Source of the DNA: Prorocentrum cordatum
Taxonomy: Eukaryota > Sar > Dinophyceae > Prorocentrales > Prorocentraceae
Direction: 5' to 3'
DNA length: 64,000 nt
NCBI GenBank assembly: GCA_963575745.1
Contig: CAUYUJ010016902.1
Span: forward strand, 42,501 to 106,500
Shown: one piece after another, positions 1 to 11,703 of the stretch
How the letters are laid out: the number at the start of each line of letters is the position of its first letter
How positions within the stretch are numbered: position 1 is the first letter of the stretch
Notes under the pieces: generated by a model
What the model was told of the DNA's origin: nothing
The model's database searches: none
What the model saw: the letters and a program-made list of their open reading frames with translations, nothing else
Translations under genes and position numbers: made by a program

Positions 1-314
1 ATCTTGAAGTCACCCTCAGACCCCGCGTCGTTCCCGTCGAAACTCCGGGGCTCGCTGGTGGAGTTTGGGAGTTGGGTTTCCTCTTCATTGCGGAATACCC
101 TGTACACTGCTGACCCGGGCTCGATTTCCGATCGAAGGTCCTCCGGCAACGGTGGCTCTGCCCTCCGATGCAGATGCAGCTTACAGTCGTCGTCCCTGAA
201 ACTCCGCAGCAACCGCACCTCGTTGTTGTAGATGTCGCTCTTGGTGCCGAGGCCGTGGGCGGCGGTGAGAAGCCATGCGAGCCTCGCCCATTCAAGGATG
301 GCATTTGAATGCAT
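1..314 (-). CDS. partial exon of unknown protein, runs off left edge
   Basis: Read on the minus strand, an ATG at 314 opens about 104 codons with no stop before the window edge. The translation is mixed and protein-like: it begins MHSNAILEWARLAWLLTAAH, has a charged middle (RLLRSFRDDD) and a hydrophilic, acidic C-terminal part (EPRSFDGNDAGSEGDF). It lacks the homopeptides or Arg/Pro excess of the shadow frames. A TGA lies 12 codons upstream of the ATG, so this ATG or a splice acceptor would start it. I do not recognise a family. Because a gag-like retroelement fragment follows at 1.06-2.1 kb on the same strand, it could be retroelement sequence rather than a host exon. Confidence 0.4.
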   Translation of the reverse strand, partial: MHSNAILEWARLAWLLTAAHGLGTKSDIYNNEVRLLRSFRDDDCKLHLHRRAEPPLPEDLRSEIEPGSAVYRVFRNEEETQLPNSTSEPRSFDGNDAGSEGDFK

Positions 315-1061
315 ATGGAAACCGCCGGGGATCCCAGCTCTGGTCCAGCATCATATCTTGAGAACCACCTTGCGCCCAAGGTAACTCTAGATCTGCACGG
401 CACACGAGAACTACCTCTGCTTACCTCCCTGCATTCTGCATCGAGTCAGGAATCTACAATCAAGTGCCCACAACTTGATAGCTCAAGCAAGAAAAACAGC
501 TGACCGAGAGAGTTGCACTGGATGGTGCCTAGTTCGAATCTGCATAAACTCTGAAATACCTCAGAAAATCCATGCCGATGAGCAACGGCGCCTCCTCGTG
601 AACCATAGAAGGAAACCGCAAACATTGCCATTCACCAGCCCAAAAAATGATGCACGGTTCCACAACTTAGTCCTACGTTTCTTACCGAGCGTGAACTCTA
701 TGGGTGGTCCGGGAAATAAGCGCATGCGATTATCCATCGTAGAAAAAATTGTCCACGAATCCGATAGACCATGGAGGGCCCTAGAAAACTGAAAGGCAAT
801 CAAAATTATTTGCTCGTAAAAAAGCAGGCCGCAATACCATTATCTTCTGCTTCCTCAGGTACGTCTAGGGATCCGTGTACGCGTCGACGTGCTCGCTTCC
901 TGAATCGACGGAGGCCGCGATCGGCTCGCAACTGATCTTATCCGAACCACTGTCGGTCGCAATCGTTTAGTCGTAGATATCCCCCAAACCCTTGTTGATC
1001 TCACTCGGCACGCAGCCGTTATTATCCGAATCGCTGTTGGTCGCACTCGTCAGGATGAGGA
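315..1061. other. no recognisable feature
   Basis: Short open frames on both strands are unconvincing and there are no clear repeats. The composition is less GC-rich than the flanks. Confidence 0.5.
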
Positions 1062-2110
1062 TTATGGGCGCGCGTGCCTGCGACGCGTTTGAAGTTTCGC
1101 AGGTGAGTTGTCATTCTTCGCAACGCGGCCAAAACGGCCGCACCTCAGACACATCGTCTTCGGGTCGGTCTGCCAGCCGTCGCTCTTTTGGCCAGACGTC
1201 GTACTGGCGGTACTCGGCGGGCCGCGAGTAGAGCTCGCCCTGGCGCTGGACCCCTTGCCCTGCGTCGAATTCTGCTTCTCCGGACCAAAAGACGTGCGAT
1301 CCGTCCTCTTTTGGCGTAGCAGCTCCCGCCTGCGCGAACGAACGCGGGCCTTGCTGCGCTGCCGCGAAAAGCGCGGCCTCGAGCAACTCTTGGCGCAGCT
1401 CCGAGTCGTCTCCAGCTTGGTCAACGATCTCATGGAGCTGCCTGCCGATGTCCTGATCGTCGGCCTCTCTCATGGCTTAGGCAGCGCCTGGAAGTAGCTC
1501 TTCTAGCCCATCATCTGGATCTTTATCCGCGCCCTGGTCGTCGCACTGCTCGCCATCGCCCTCTGCGACGTAAGTCTTCCTCTGCTGCCGCCGCGGCTTG
1601 CCTGTAGCCGCTATCGCGCTCGTGTTCCTTGTCGGACTGCATGCCGAGGGTATGCTGCATGTTGTATTTTCTGGCAGATGCCATGCCCTGAGCGGTTCCT
1701 GGACGATCGGCTTCTTCCTGTCGAGCGACCTGTCGAGTTGTTGCATGGCCTTTTGCAGATTGTCCTTTCCCACCTTGGACCAGGAAAGAGAATCTCTGGT
1801 CGAAACCTTTGGTTCGTGTGCGTCTCCTTCATGGGCCCCCTCATGTACATGCCTGCGTCCTCTACCTCCAGGATGCCGCTCTTGTCCATGAGGTGCTTAA
1901 GGAGTTGGGCCACGCCCTTCGACGACTTCGTCTCCAAATCCTCCTCGACGTCGTCGGGGGTGCCCATACTTCTAAACCCCTTGCCAAGCATTGCACTTCA
2001 GCTTACTTATGAGCCGTGGTCCACACAGACCCTTCTCCTCCTTCTGGGTGCCTCGCACGTAGAGCTTGACCTCCATCACGTAGGAGCCGAGTTCTGCGAC
2101 GAGACCGCCC
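1062..2110 (-). pseudogene. decayed retroelement gag-like protein
   Basis: Protein-like segments follow one another on the minus strand but change frame. About 2100-1985 reads SYVMEVKLYVRGTQKEEKGL and then GPRLISKLKCNAW. 1991-1800 reads TPDDVEEDLETKSSKGVAQL and then LLKHLMDKSGILEVEDAG. 1773-1480 and 1473-1111 share a frame and are separated by one in-frame TAA. The last part ends near a Cys-rich stretch (CLRCGRFGRVAKND, about 1140-1095) that resembles a CCHC knuckle missing its His and last Cys. The GPRL-I-KL-A-W then LL-L pattern resembles gag proteins of dinoflagellate Copia-type elements; that is recalled family knowledge, not a search. At least two frameshifts and one stop make it a relic. 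Confidence 0.45.
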
Positions 2111-2191
2111 CATCATGGTATCGTGCCATTCTGTTCTTTTGAAATCATCGCTCGAGCCGGTCCATGAAACACAAATCGCTCTCGCTATCAA

Positions 2192-2830
2192 CTAGTTTGC
2201 CAGCGGTGTTGGCGGCAGCCTTGCTCTGGGTCAACGTTGGCAACCCTTCTATCAGTATCACAATCACGTTTATCTTCATAAACTCCTCTCACCCATCATG
2301 TGTTCAGCAAGCCCCTTCTCGTAGAACCCTCTCAATGTGAACATGTCCCTTGCGGGCCATATCTCCTGTTGCGCTCTACGAGCGCATATACACAATGATG
2401 TGTGTGAGTGTGGTAGCTGTCTGGATGAACTCAAGGCACCCTAGAGCCAAGGTGGGCACGGACAGAGGCTCGAGGATGCACAGGGTCGGAGAGAGGCCTA
2501 TGGGGGAACATGGTTATATGCGTGCAAACGCATATCTAACAATACTCAAGCAGTTACACCCCCATCCCCCGCCCCCTCCCTCCATCCCTCCCCCATCCTC
2601 CATATCCTCCTCCTCCTTTGCTCCTCTTCCTCCTCCTCCTCCACGTTCACCCACTGGGGACGACACGCGTGCAAGCCAGCGAACAGTAGCATTGCACGCT
2701 CCCCTGCGACGCAAGAGCCCCGCGGAGCGCGTAGCGGCGGGCCGCTGGCGGCGGCGCCTGCACAATAGTGCTTCCACGCTTCGTCCTTAGAGGGCCAGCC
2801 TACATCCGATCCTTACGCCCCCGCCCCACC
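2192..2830. other. no gene; pyrimidine-rich tract
   Basis: There is nothing recognisable apart from a C/T-rich tract with short TCC runs at about 2560-2645. Confidence 0.5.
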
Positions 2831-2832
2831 CC

Positions 2833-2933
<101 letters not shown>

Positions 2934-3039
2934 CCACCACACCAACCCTCATCCGCCAAACCCTCCTCCAAGTCCTCTTCCTCCTCCTCCTCCTCCTCCT
3001 CCTCCTCCTTATAAATACCTTTTCCCTGTCGCACCTCCA

Positions 3040-3790
3040 GGGCAATTTTTAGGACGAACCGGGCGTTTCGCCTGAGGATTCCTCACCATGTATGACTCTG
3101 AAACTTACAAAGTGGCCACAATCTCATAGATGGAGGGCGGGTGGTTTTCAAAATCTGGCTCTCGCTTTAGCGCCGCGCGCGTTCGTTTATATATATATAT
3201 ATATATACATATATATAAATGCATGGGTTTCACGGATTTAGGATAAGCCGTTTTCAAAATGTGGCTCTCGCCTTTGCGCGGCGCGCATTTATTTACAACA
3301 TTTGCAAGACCTTCACGGACTGAGGATAACCCGTTTTCGAAATGTGGCTCTCGCCGTAGCGCCGCGCACCTTCGTTTTCAAATGTGTAAGAACTTCACGG
3401 ATTGAGGGCGGTTCCTTTTCGAAACGTGGCTCTCCCCCTCGCTCCGCGCTCACATGTTCCTAAAATTTGTAAGACTTTCACGGGTTCCTACGATCAACGT
3501 ACCAGAAATGGCGCTTCGGAAGGATTCCGGATTTTGCGGGTGCAACAGTCACGTTGATTGCGGTGTTGCACAGAATGGCGTTCGGGCACGATCCAGGATC
3601 GTCAAGACGCAACAGCGTTTGAAATCCCGAGAACAATGTGTTTGCATGCTTCCGGGTCTTCAAACGGTTGTCTTCCAACGAGGCAGATCCCTCAATGGAA
3701 ATGAACCGCTGCAGGGGCCTACGTATGAAGAGGGCGCTTGAAGGGAGGGTGTATGCTAACATCGTTGATGGCTCTTGGGTTTACACTGGT
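3040..3790 (-). repeat. dispersed tandem family, copy 1 (minus)
   Basis: It begins next to the CGGGCGTTTCGCCTGAGG motif, continues with about four 80-85 bp units built on GTGGCTCTCGC...GCGCCGCGC...TTTGTAAGA..TTCACGG, and ends in a unique part at 3600-3790. The reverse complement of the same succession occurs at 7006-7750, and fragments occur at 14460-14620, 20660-21230 and 31075-31700. A short (TA)n run interrupts it at about 3188-3216. No coding capacity is evident. It may be a non-autonomous element with internal tandem repeats. Confidence 0.75.
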
Positions 3791-4076
3791 CCTCCTCCTC
3801 CTTCTCCTCCTCCCTCCTCCTCCTCCTCCTCCTCTTCTTCTTCCTCATCCTACTCCTTCTTCCCCCCTCCCTCCTCCTCCTCCTCCTCCTCCTCCTCCTC
3901 CTCCTCCCTCTCCTCCTCCTCATCCTCCTCCTCCTCCTTCTCCTCCGCCTTCTCCTTCTCCTCGTCATCATCCTCCGCCTACTTCTCCGCCTCCTCCCCC
4001 TCACCCTCACCCTCCCCCTCCCCCACCCCATCCTCCTTTTATCCTCCTCAACCTCCTCCTCATCCTCCTACTCCTC
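3788..4076. repeat. (TCC)n polypyrimidine tract
   Basis: Almost pure TCC/TCT, about 290 bp, open in several frames and so producing Pro/Ser/Leu and Arg/Glu shadow ORFs. Confidence 0.95.
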
Positions 4077-4126
4077 TTGCACGCTGCACGCTGATGGCAT
4101 GAGCCCCTCGATTAGGAGCGCTGCCG

Positions 4127-4127
4127 C

Positions 4128-4190
<63 letters not shown>

Positions 4191-4268
4191 ACACACACAC
4201 ACGCACTCACTTACCCACACACACACACTCACGAACACACACACACGCACACACACACACATACACAC
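4127..4268. repeat. poly-C then (CA)n microsatellite
   Basis: A run of C residues is followed by interrupted CA dinucleotides. Confidence 0.95.
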
Positions 4269-4524
4269 AGCGGCCGTTGCCGCTGGGGCGGGCATTGATC
4301 AAAGTAGTTAGTACGTGGAAGGACCCCCAGGGGGCGGTGTAGTTCTTTTCCCCGGCCACCTCGAGAGGGGGAGAGACGACGGAACGGCGAGGACAGAAGA
4401 CTGCGACTGGCGCTTCAGGAAGGGGAGAACATGAAGGAGGAGTGGCGGCAGCGGCGCGCGGCTGGCAAGGCGGCGAGCGTTAGAATGAGCTGGGGGGTGG
4501 CTGAAGCAAGGTCAGGCAGCATGG

Positions 4525-4735
4525 AATGGGAATTCGGATCGGATCGGGACGTGCGCCGGATCGGGCCGCGTCGGCCAGGAGTCGAGATCGGATCGGACCT
4601 GCTGCGCCAAGATTCATAACAACGCCATGCAAGCATCGGGCCGCGTCGGACCGCCTGGAAATCTGAATCGAATCGGATAGGGCCAACCAGAACCGATATC
4701 GAATCGGCTCGATCGGATCGGATCGGATGAAAGCA
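4525..4735. repeat. GATCGGATCGG-rich dispersed repeat, copy 1
   Basis: GGATCGG and AATCGGATCG motifs are scattered through a unit that includes CTGCGCCA-GAT-CA-AACA-CG-CATGCAAGCAT. The same order is found at 21810-22010, so this is a dispersed repeat and not only simple sequence. A looser AATCGAATCGG-rich tract is at 30045-30265. Confidence 0.7.
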
Positions 4736-5252
4736 AGCCCGCAAAGCAGTGTGAAGTGGCGGTGGGAGACACGGGTGGCCGAGAGCAGGCTGGGCTGCGG
4801 TGGCCCTTGAACATGTGGAAAATGTGGGTGGCTGCGTCCAATCCGACGCCCCACTCTCCCCCCCCGCCACCATTCGGAAGCCGGGCAAGGGCTGCTAAAT
4901 CCGTGGCTGCTAAAATCGACCTCCAGGAAGTTGTCTTCGTCCTTCCGGGAAGAAGCCCGTTGACTCTTTCGCGTGCCGCGCCTCATTCCGGGAAGCTGTT
5001 TTTTCCTTCCGGGAGGGCCGTTTTAGCAGCCACGGTTTTGGCCTCGCCCAGCTTCCGAACCATGCGGGTGGCTACGTCCAGTCAGTCCGCCGCCCCGCCA
5101 CCACCCCCCCGCCACCACGCCCGCCCCACGGCCCCCGCTCTGGTCTGGGGTCGGGAGGGTGCTGGCGGGCGGGCGGATCCGGGCGGGCGGATACGGGCGG
5201 GCTGTAGAAGCTCCGATTCTAAAGACAGGTGAAGCTGAAAGGAAGCGGGGGT

Positions 5253-5660
5253 GAAGAGCGAGCCTCCTCCTCCTCAACCTCCTCCTCCTACTTATATTCC
5301 TCCGCCTCCTTCTCCTCCTCCTCCTCGTCCTCATCCTGCTCCTCTTCACCATCACCATCACCATCATAAACGAAACCATGACATTATCGTCCTCATCATC
5401 AACACCATCACCAGAATGAACGGCACAATCACCACCATCAACCACATCGACCTCTTCGCAACCGTGATTGCACTCATGATCAGCATCGCCATAGTCATCG
5501 TCATCGCCATAGTCATCGTCATCGTCGTCATCGCGCTCGTTTACGGAACGCGATCCTCTTCGGCAAGCTGGATACATTCTTGCTGCACCCTCCTCCTCCT
5601 CCTCCTCCTCCTCCTCCTCCTCCTCCTCCTCCTCCTCCTCCTTCTCCTCCTGGCACGTAC
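5253..5660. repeat. TCC arrays and CATCGTCAT-rich tract
   Basis: (TCC)n at about 5260-5345 and 5585-5655 flanks a tract of CAT/ATC and GTCATCGCCATA repeats. Another TCC run is at 5740-5785. Confidence 0.9.
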
Positions 5661-5855
5661 CCAGAGAGCGGACCGCGGGTCTATGCCTCCTCGACGCGGC
5701 GCATGGCGGCGCGGGCCTGTGGAAGCACCGCCATCGCCGCGCCTCCTCCTCCTCGTCCTCCTCCTCCTCCTCCTCCGCCTCCTCCACCGCATCCACGCGT
5801 TCGTCTTCAAGACGCGGCTTCTGCCCATGCTACCCTCCCGCCCGCGCTCGTCTTA

Positions 5856-6900
5856 AGGACGCGGCCCTGTCCACAACGCTGCCCTTGGGACAGTACTCGG
5901 GCGGCATCCAGGCGCACGTCTCCTGCGACCTCGGTCTTTCCGCGGGTGGGAACGCCCGCGAAGCTGGCCTGTGAACGTGGCTCGTGCGGCTTGTGAAAGC
6001 TCGGGAGACACCCACTTCCTTGAAAACCAAGACTTTGGCACCAAACAGGGATGCCGCAATGCTGCTGATACGGATCACCCGAGTGGGACTAGATGTGCAT
6101 TGGTCCAATGGAGCAGGGGGAAGACGACAAGGAAGCGGACGAGGTGCAGCATGAGAGAGGAGGGAGGAGGACAGAGGAGGGAGGGAGGGTCGCATTGCGT
6201 TTGCAGGGTCACACAGGGAAGCTCTCTGCATGGGGCGAAGAACTCTTGCTGAGGACGCGTCAACCCACAGCAGGTCCTTGGGCCCTTCTGGAGGTGGCGG
6301 CTGCGATGCGGGCTCCGATGCAGCTGACCCTCATAACTGCAAGAAGATTCAGTGGGCTGCCTCCACCCTGGATGGCCCAGTGCGCCGCACGGACCGCTGG
6401 GCTAGGCACATGGGGCGGCCAGACTGGGGCGCTCGAGAGGCCCCAGAGACCTCGAGACCCCAGCAGGCGGACACGCCAGACCAACCAGGGAGGGGCGGGG
6501 GAAGCAAGCGACGACAGCAGAAAGCCCTCCTGTCGAGAGCGGCCTCTTGGGGCACCCGTGACGCCATCGGAAGCCAATCTGAGCCCCCGTAGGGCAAGCT
6601 GGAGCCCTCTGGGGATCCATGCGGGCCTTCACAGAAGCAAGCGACACCGTACCACCCCTTCCAGGCTCTTGGGCCACCAAGACAGGCGACGACCCCCTCG
6701 GGAGCGAAGGCCAGTATTTAGTATCCCGCCTCGGACCAGGGCGGAAGGAGAGCCGCCCAGAAACGACCGATCAGCCACTTAGCCCAGCGGTGGGGATAAG
6801 GATGCAGCCTGCCCAAACTCTTCCTCTCCTCAAGAACGAACCACGTTCGGGAACTACGTACTAGGAGGCGAGCTCGCGATGTCGGTCTGGCGGGACCGGC
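5856..6900. other. no recognisable feature
   Basis: GC-rich sequence with overlapping open frames on both strands and no protein-like frame. I see nothing to annotate. Confidence 0.45.
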
Positions 6901-6921
6901 CCTCAGAGGGCAGCGCGGGGG

Positions 6922-7003
6922 GGAGGGGAGAAGGAGGAGGAGGAGGAGAAGGAGGAGGAGAAGAAGGAGGAGGAGGAGGGAGGAGGAGAAGGAGGAGAAC
7001 CAG
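6922..7003. repeat. (GGA)n tract
   Basis: GGA/GAA purine tract directly abutting the 7.0 kb dispersed repeat copy, as the TCC tract abuts copy 1 at 3.79 kb. Confidence 0.9.
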
Positions 7004-7005
7004 TG

Positions 7006-7750
7006 TAGACCCAAGAGTCATCAAAGATGTTGGAATAAACACTCCCTTCAAGCTCCCTCTTCACAGGCTCCTACAACTGTTCATTTCCACTGAGGGAACT
7101 GCCTCGTTAGAAGACAACCGTTTGAAAACCCTGAAGCATGCCAAAACAGTGTTCTCAGGATTCCAACGCCGCGGACGAACCTGACTCTTGCGTCTTTACG
7201 ATCCTGAATTGCCAGAACGCCATTCCTGGGACTTCAACACGGCGAATCAACGTAACTGTTGCACCCTCATAATCCTGAATCTTTCCTATCTCATACGGTG
7301 GTCATGGGAACCCGTGGAAGTCTTGCTAATTTTAAACGACGAATGTGCGCGGCGCTAAAGCTAGAGCCACAATTTGAAAAGGAACCCCCTCAATCCGTGA
7401 AGCTCTTTCAATTTCTGAAGCGAATGTGCGCGGCGCTGAGGCGAGAACCACATTTTGAAAACGACCCGCCCTCCATGTGTGAAGCCCCTGCAATTTCTAA
7501 AACGAATGTACGCGGCGCTCAGGCGAGAACCACATTTTGAAAACCACCCGCCCTCAATCTGTGAAGCTCCTGCGATTTCTTAAAACGAATGTGCGCGGCG
7601 CTCAGGCGAGAGCCACATGTTGACAACGGCCCGCCCTCCATGTGTGAAGCTCTTGCAATGTTTAAAACAATTGTGCGCGGCGCTAACGCGAGAGCCACAT
7701 TTTGAAAACGACTCGCCCTCCACGCGTGAAACTCTTGCAAATCCCACCTG
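7006..7750 (+). repeat. dispersed tandem family, copy 2 (plus)
   Basis: Homologous to the reverse complement of 3040-3790. It starts with GTAGACCCAAGAGTCATCAA, passes through GAAGACAACCGTTTGAAAA-CCTGAAGCATG, then about five units of 80-85 bp with the core TGTGCGCGGCGCTNANGCGAGAGCCACATTTTGAAAACNACCCGCCCTC (N, variable). The two copies plus their purine/pyrimidine tracts form a very long imperfect inverted repeat. Confidence 0.75.
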
Positions 7751-7759
7751 GGCGTAGGT

Positions 7760-8290
7760 GGTCTAGGGCGGCTCCTCATCCAACCCCCTTCTTCCCCTTC
7801 GGGAAGGGGTTTATCACTGCTCCTTTTTAATATACCCCCCCCAGGCGACCGGGGCCAACCCGACCCCATGCCGACACCATGCCGACCCGCCCCCCACCCT
7901 GACAAAAAAACACTACAAAACGCACTCTGCCTCAACATTTGGAGCATGCGCGGCCAACCCGATGCGCCCCCCCCCCCCACTATCCCTGTCAAAAAAATGC
8001 AAAGTATACTTTGGGGCAAAGTCTTGAGTCATGTTCGTGAGGCCCGCGAGCACTTTGGATTGTTTTTGACAAGGACGGCGGGGGTGTCAGCGTATTCCCT
8101 GCTGTGTGCAGGGCTACCATCCATCCCTGACCCCAAAAACAGTTTAAGACTGTTCGCTCTCATCTGCTCGCGCGTACCTCACCACGTATATCCCAAACCC
8201 CCGATACCCGCCCTCTTCGTCTCCGATCGTACCCTCTCTGGGGGTACATCTTCCTGACCTGTCATGCGTATTAGGCGCAGCTCCTAAAAG
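7760..8290. other. no recognisable feature
   Basis: C-rich, gene-free sequence with no organised repeat. Confidence 0.45.
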
Positions 8291-8303
8291 AGCAACAGGA
8301 ATG

Positions 8304-8420
8304 AGAAATGAGAAAGAGAGAGAGAGAGAACAAAAAAAGAGATAGCGACAGAAAGAGAGAGGGAGAAAGAGAGAAGAGAGAGAGAGAAAGAGAAAGCGAG
8401 GAGGAAAGGAGTGGGGGAAG
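8304..8420. repeat. (GA)n-rich tract
   Basis: GAGA/AGAAAG repeats. Confidence 0.9.
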
Positions 8421-8469
8421 GGGGGGAGGCAAGGGACAAGAGGGAGGAAGCAAAACTGCGGACGAGAGA

Positions 8470-9180
8470 AGCAGCAATGGGGCCACTAAAGGGCAGCAAC
8501 GGGGCCACAAAGGGCAGCGATGGGGGGCCACTGAGGCCAGCCGCGGGGCCAAGAAGGGCAGCAATGGGGCCACTGAGGGCATTGACGGGGCCACAGAGGG
8601 CAGCGAGGGGGCCACAAGGGGCTACGCTGGGGCCACGAAGGGCAGCAACCGGGCCACTGAGGGCGCAAGCGACGGGGGGCCACGAAGGGCAGCGTCTGGG
8701 CCACTGAGGGCAGCAGCGGGGCTACAGTGGGCAGCGGGGGGGGGCAAAAGGAGCTACGCTGGGGACACGAAGGGCAGCAATGGGGCCACTGAGGGCACGA
8801 GCGAATGGGGGCCACGAAGGGCGAACATATGGGCCACAAAAGGCAACGAGGGGGCCACATTAGCCAGCTGGGGGGGGGGGCACACGGGGCTACACTGGGG
8901 CCACGAAGGGCAGCAATGGGGCCACTGAGGGCACGAGCGACTGGGGGCCACGAAATCCGTTTATATGGGCCACAAAGGGCAGCGAGGGGGCCACTGAGGG
9001 CAGCAGCGGGGCCACGAAGGACAGCAATGGGGCCACTCAGGGCACAAGCGTTTGGGGGCCACGACGGGCGTGTATATATATATATATATATATGGACCAC
9101 AAATGGCCTACGCCAGGGAAGGTCAGCAATGGGGCCACTGAGGGCACGAGCGACTGGGGGCCATGAAGGGAGAAGCGGAG
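8470..9180. repeat. minisatellite, GGGCCACGAAGGGCAGC units
   Basis: Head-to-tail units of about 21 bp (GGGGCCACTGAGGGCAGCA and GGGCCACGAAGGGCAGCAAT) in higher-order blocks with GAGGGCACGAGCGA. The same units recur at 10055-10295 and 11978-12090. A TA/CG run (TATATATA) lies at about 9070-9092. Confidence 0.9.
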
Positions 9181-9310
9181 GTTGGGGGCCGAAATCGCAG
9201 TGGAACGGAGACCCCCAACCCGGAAATCGTTTCGTTTCGTTCGTGTCGTGCGTGCGGGCGGGGCAAAGATGCGTGGGCGCGCGAGAGGAATGAACCCGCC
9301 GGTGCTAGGG
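9181..9310 (+). repeat. inverted homologue of 11825-11985
   Basis: The stretch with GTGGAACGGAGACCCCCAAC, CGGAAATCG and GTGCGTGCGGGCGGGGCAAAG is matched in reverse complement at 11985-11825. The pair brackets the 9.3-11.7 kb repeat block. Confidence 0.65.
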
Positions 9311-9660
9311 CGAAGTCCAGACAAATGATTATCCCCCGCCCGCCCGTCCGTCCGTCCAGCGGTGGCTCGCGGTGTCCCGCGGTGTCCCGTGGTGTCCCGT
9401 GGTGTCCCGTAGTGTCCGCCGTTGCTAGGGCGAAGTCAAGACAAATGATTCGCCCCCGCCCGCCCGTCCGTCCGTCCATCCAGCGGTGGCTCGCGGTGTC
9501 CCGCGGTATCCCGTGGTGTCCCGTGGTGTCCCATGGTGTCCGCCGCTGCTAGCGTGAAGTCAAGACAAATGATTATCCCCCGCCCGCCAGTCCGTCCGTC
9601 CGTCCGGCGGTGGCCGCGGTGTCCCGCGGTGTCCCGCGGTGTCCCGTGGTGTCCCGTGGT
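9310..9660. repeat. tandem repeat, 3 units of about 117 bp
   Basis: Each unit has AGGGCGAAGTC-AGACAAATGATT, then CGCCCGCCCGTCCGTCCGTCC, then runs of GGTGTCCCG. Unit starts are near 9306, 9424 and 9549. Confidence 0.85.
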
Positions 9661-10580
9661 GTCCCGTTGAGTGAGATCGATAGGTGTCCCGTGGTGCCCC
9701 GTTGAGTGAGATCGATAGTGAGATCGATAGTGCGATCGATGTGGTGTCCCGAGGTGTCCCGTGGTGTCCTATGGTGTCCCGTTGAGTGGGATCGATAGTG
9801 AGGTCGGTAGTGAGACCGATAATGAGATCGAGAGGTGTCCCGCGGTGTCCCGTGGTGTCCTATGGTGTTCCGTGGTGTCCCGTTGAGTGAGATCGATAGT
9901 GAGATCGATAATGAGATCCACAAGTGTCCCGTGGTGTCCCGTGGTGCCCAGTTGAGTGAGATCGATAGTGAGATCGATTGAGTCAGACGTTGGTTCCACG
10001 CCCTCTCCCCCCCCCCACAACCTTATTATCACCCGAAGGGTGGTCGTATAGGTATGTGGGCCACGAAGGGCAGCGAGGGGGCCACTGAGGGCAGCGGGGG
10101 GGAGGCACACGGGGCTACACTGGGGCCACGAAGGGCAGCAATGGGGCCACTGAGGGCACGAGCGAGTGGGGGCCACGAAGGGCGAACAGATGGGCCACAG
10201 AGGGCAGCGAGGGGGCCACTGGGGGCAGCAGCGGGGCCACGAAGGGCAGCAATGGGGCCACTGAGGGCACAAGCGACTGTGGGCCACGAAGGGCGTATAT
10301 ATACACCTATACGACCACCCTTCAGGTGATAAGGAGGTTCGGGGGGAGGAAACGACGTCTCACTCGATCGCTGTCACTATCGATCGCACTATCAATCTCA
10401 CGATCGGTCTCGCTCGATCGATCTCACTCGATCGATCTCACAATCGATCTCACTCGATCTATTTCATTCGATCGATCTCACAATCGATCTGACTATCGAT
10501 CTCACAATCGATCTCACTATCGATCTCACAATCGATCTCACATTCGGTCCAACTATCGATCTCACTATTGACATCACAAT
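9660..10580. repeat. large imperfect palindrome
   Basis: The left arm (9660-10056) consists of GTGAGATCGATA arrays, then GAGTCAGACGTTGGTTCC, CTCTCCCCC and CCTTATTATCACC-GAAGGGTGGTCGTATAGGT. The right arm (10297-10580) carries the reverse complement in mirror order: ACCTATACGACCACCCTTCAGGTGATAAGG, GGGGGGAGGAAACGACGTCTCACTCGATCG, and then ATCGATCTCACTATC arrays. The spacer (10057-10296) is the GGGCCACGAAGGGCAGC minisatellite. A foldback element or an inverted duplication would produce this. Confidence 0.8.
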
Positions 10581-10589
10581 CGATATCAC

Positions 10590-10678
10590 AATCAAAGTCA
10601 TCATCATCATCAACAGCATCGTCATCAACGTCATCAACATCATCATCATCATCACCATCAGCAGCATCATCGGGACAC

Positions 10679-10739
<61 letters not shown>

Positions 10740-11272
10740 TCATCATCATCACCTCATCACCATCATCATCATCATCAGCATCACCATCAGCATCATCAGC
10801 ATCGGGACACATCATTGTCACCATCATCATCATCATCATCACCATCGGGACACCATCCTCATCATCATTTGAACACCACCATGATCATCATCACCATCAT
10901 CAATTCATCATCATGATCATGAACAACATCATCAGCAGCATCATCATCGGAGCACCATCATCATCATCATCATTAGCAACATCATCATCAACATAATCGT
11001 CATCATCGGAACACCATTGTCATCGTCATCATCATCACCATCAGCAGCATCAACATCATCGGGACACCATCGTCGTGATCAACTTCAGCATCATCATCAC
11101 CATCCTTGGGCCAAAATGATCAAAATCATCATCACCTCATCATCATCCTCATCATCAACATCATGATCATCAGCGGGACACGATCATCTTCATCATCACC
11201 ATCATTACCATAATCATCGGGACACCACCATCATCACCATCATCATCAGCAGCATCATCATCAACAGCATCG

Positions 11273-11319
<47 letters not shown>

Positions 11320-11522
11320 GGGACACCATCAACATCATCTTCATCATCATCAAACCATCCTATCATCATCAACATCTTCAACATCATCATCACTGGGGCA
11401 CCATCATCAGCAACATCGCCAACATCATCATCGGGGCACCAGCATCATCACCACCACCACCATCATCAACATCAACATCGTCAACATCATCATCGGGACA
11501 CCATCATCATCACCACCACAAC

Positions 11523-11562
<40 letters not shown>

Positions 11563-11614
11563 GTCAACATCATCAACATCATTATCATAATCATCATCAT
11601 CATAATCATTGTCA

Positions 11615-11703
<89 letters not shown>

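Noticed and set aside
470-560. Possible tRNA (AGTTCGAATC resembling a B box)
   Set aside because: No A box at the right distance and no cloverleaf could be drawn.
8271-9100. Long Ser/Leu/Pro-rich minus-strand frames
   Set aside because: They are readings of GA tracts and a 21-bp minisatellite.
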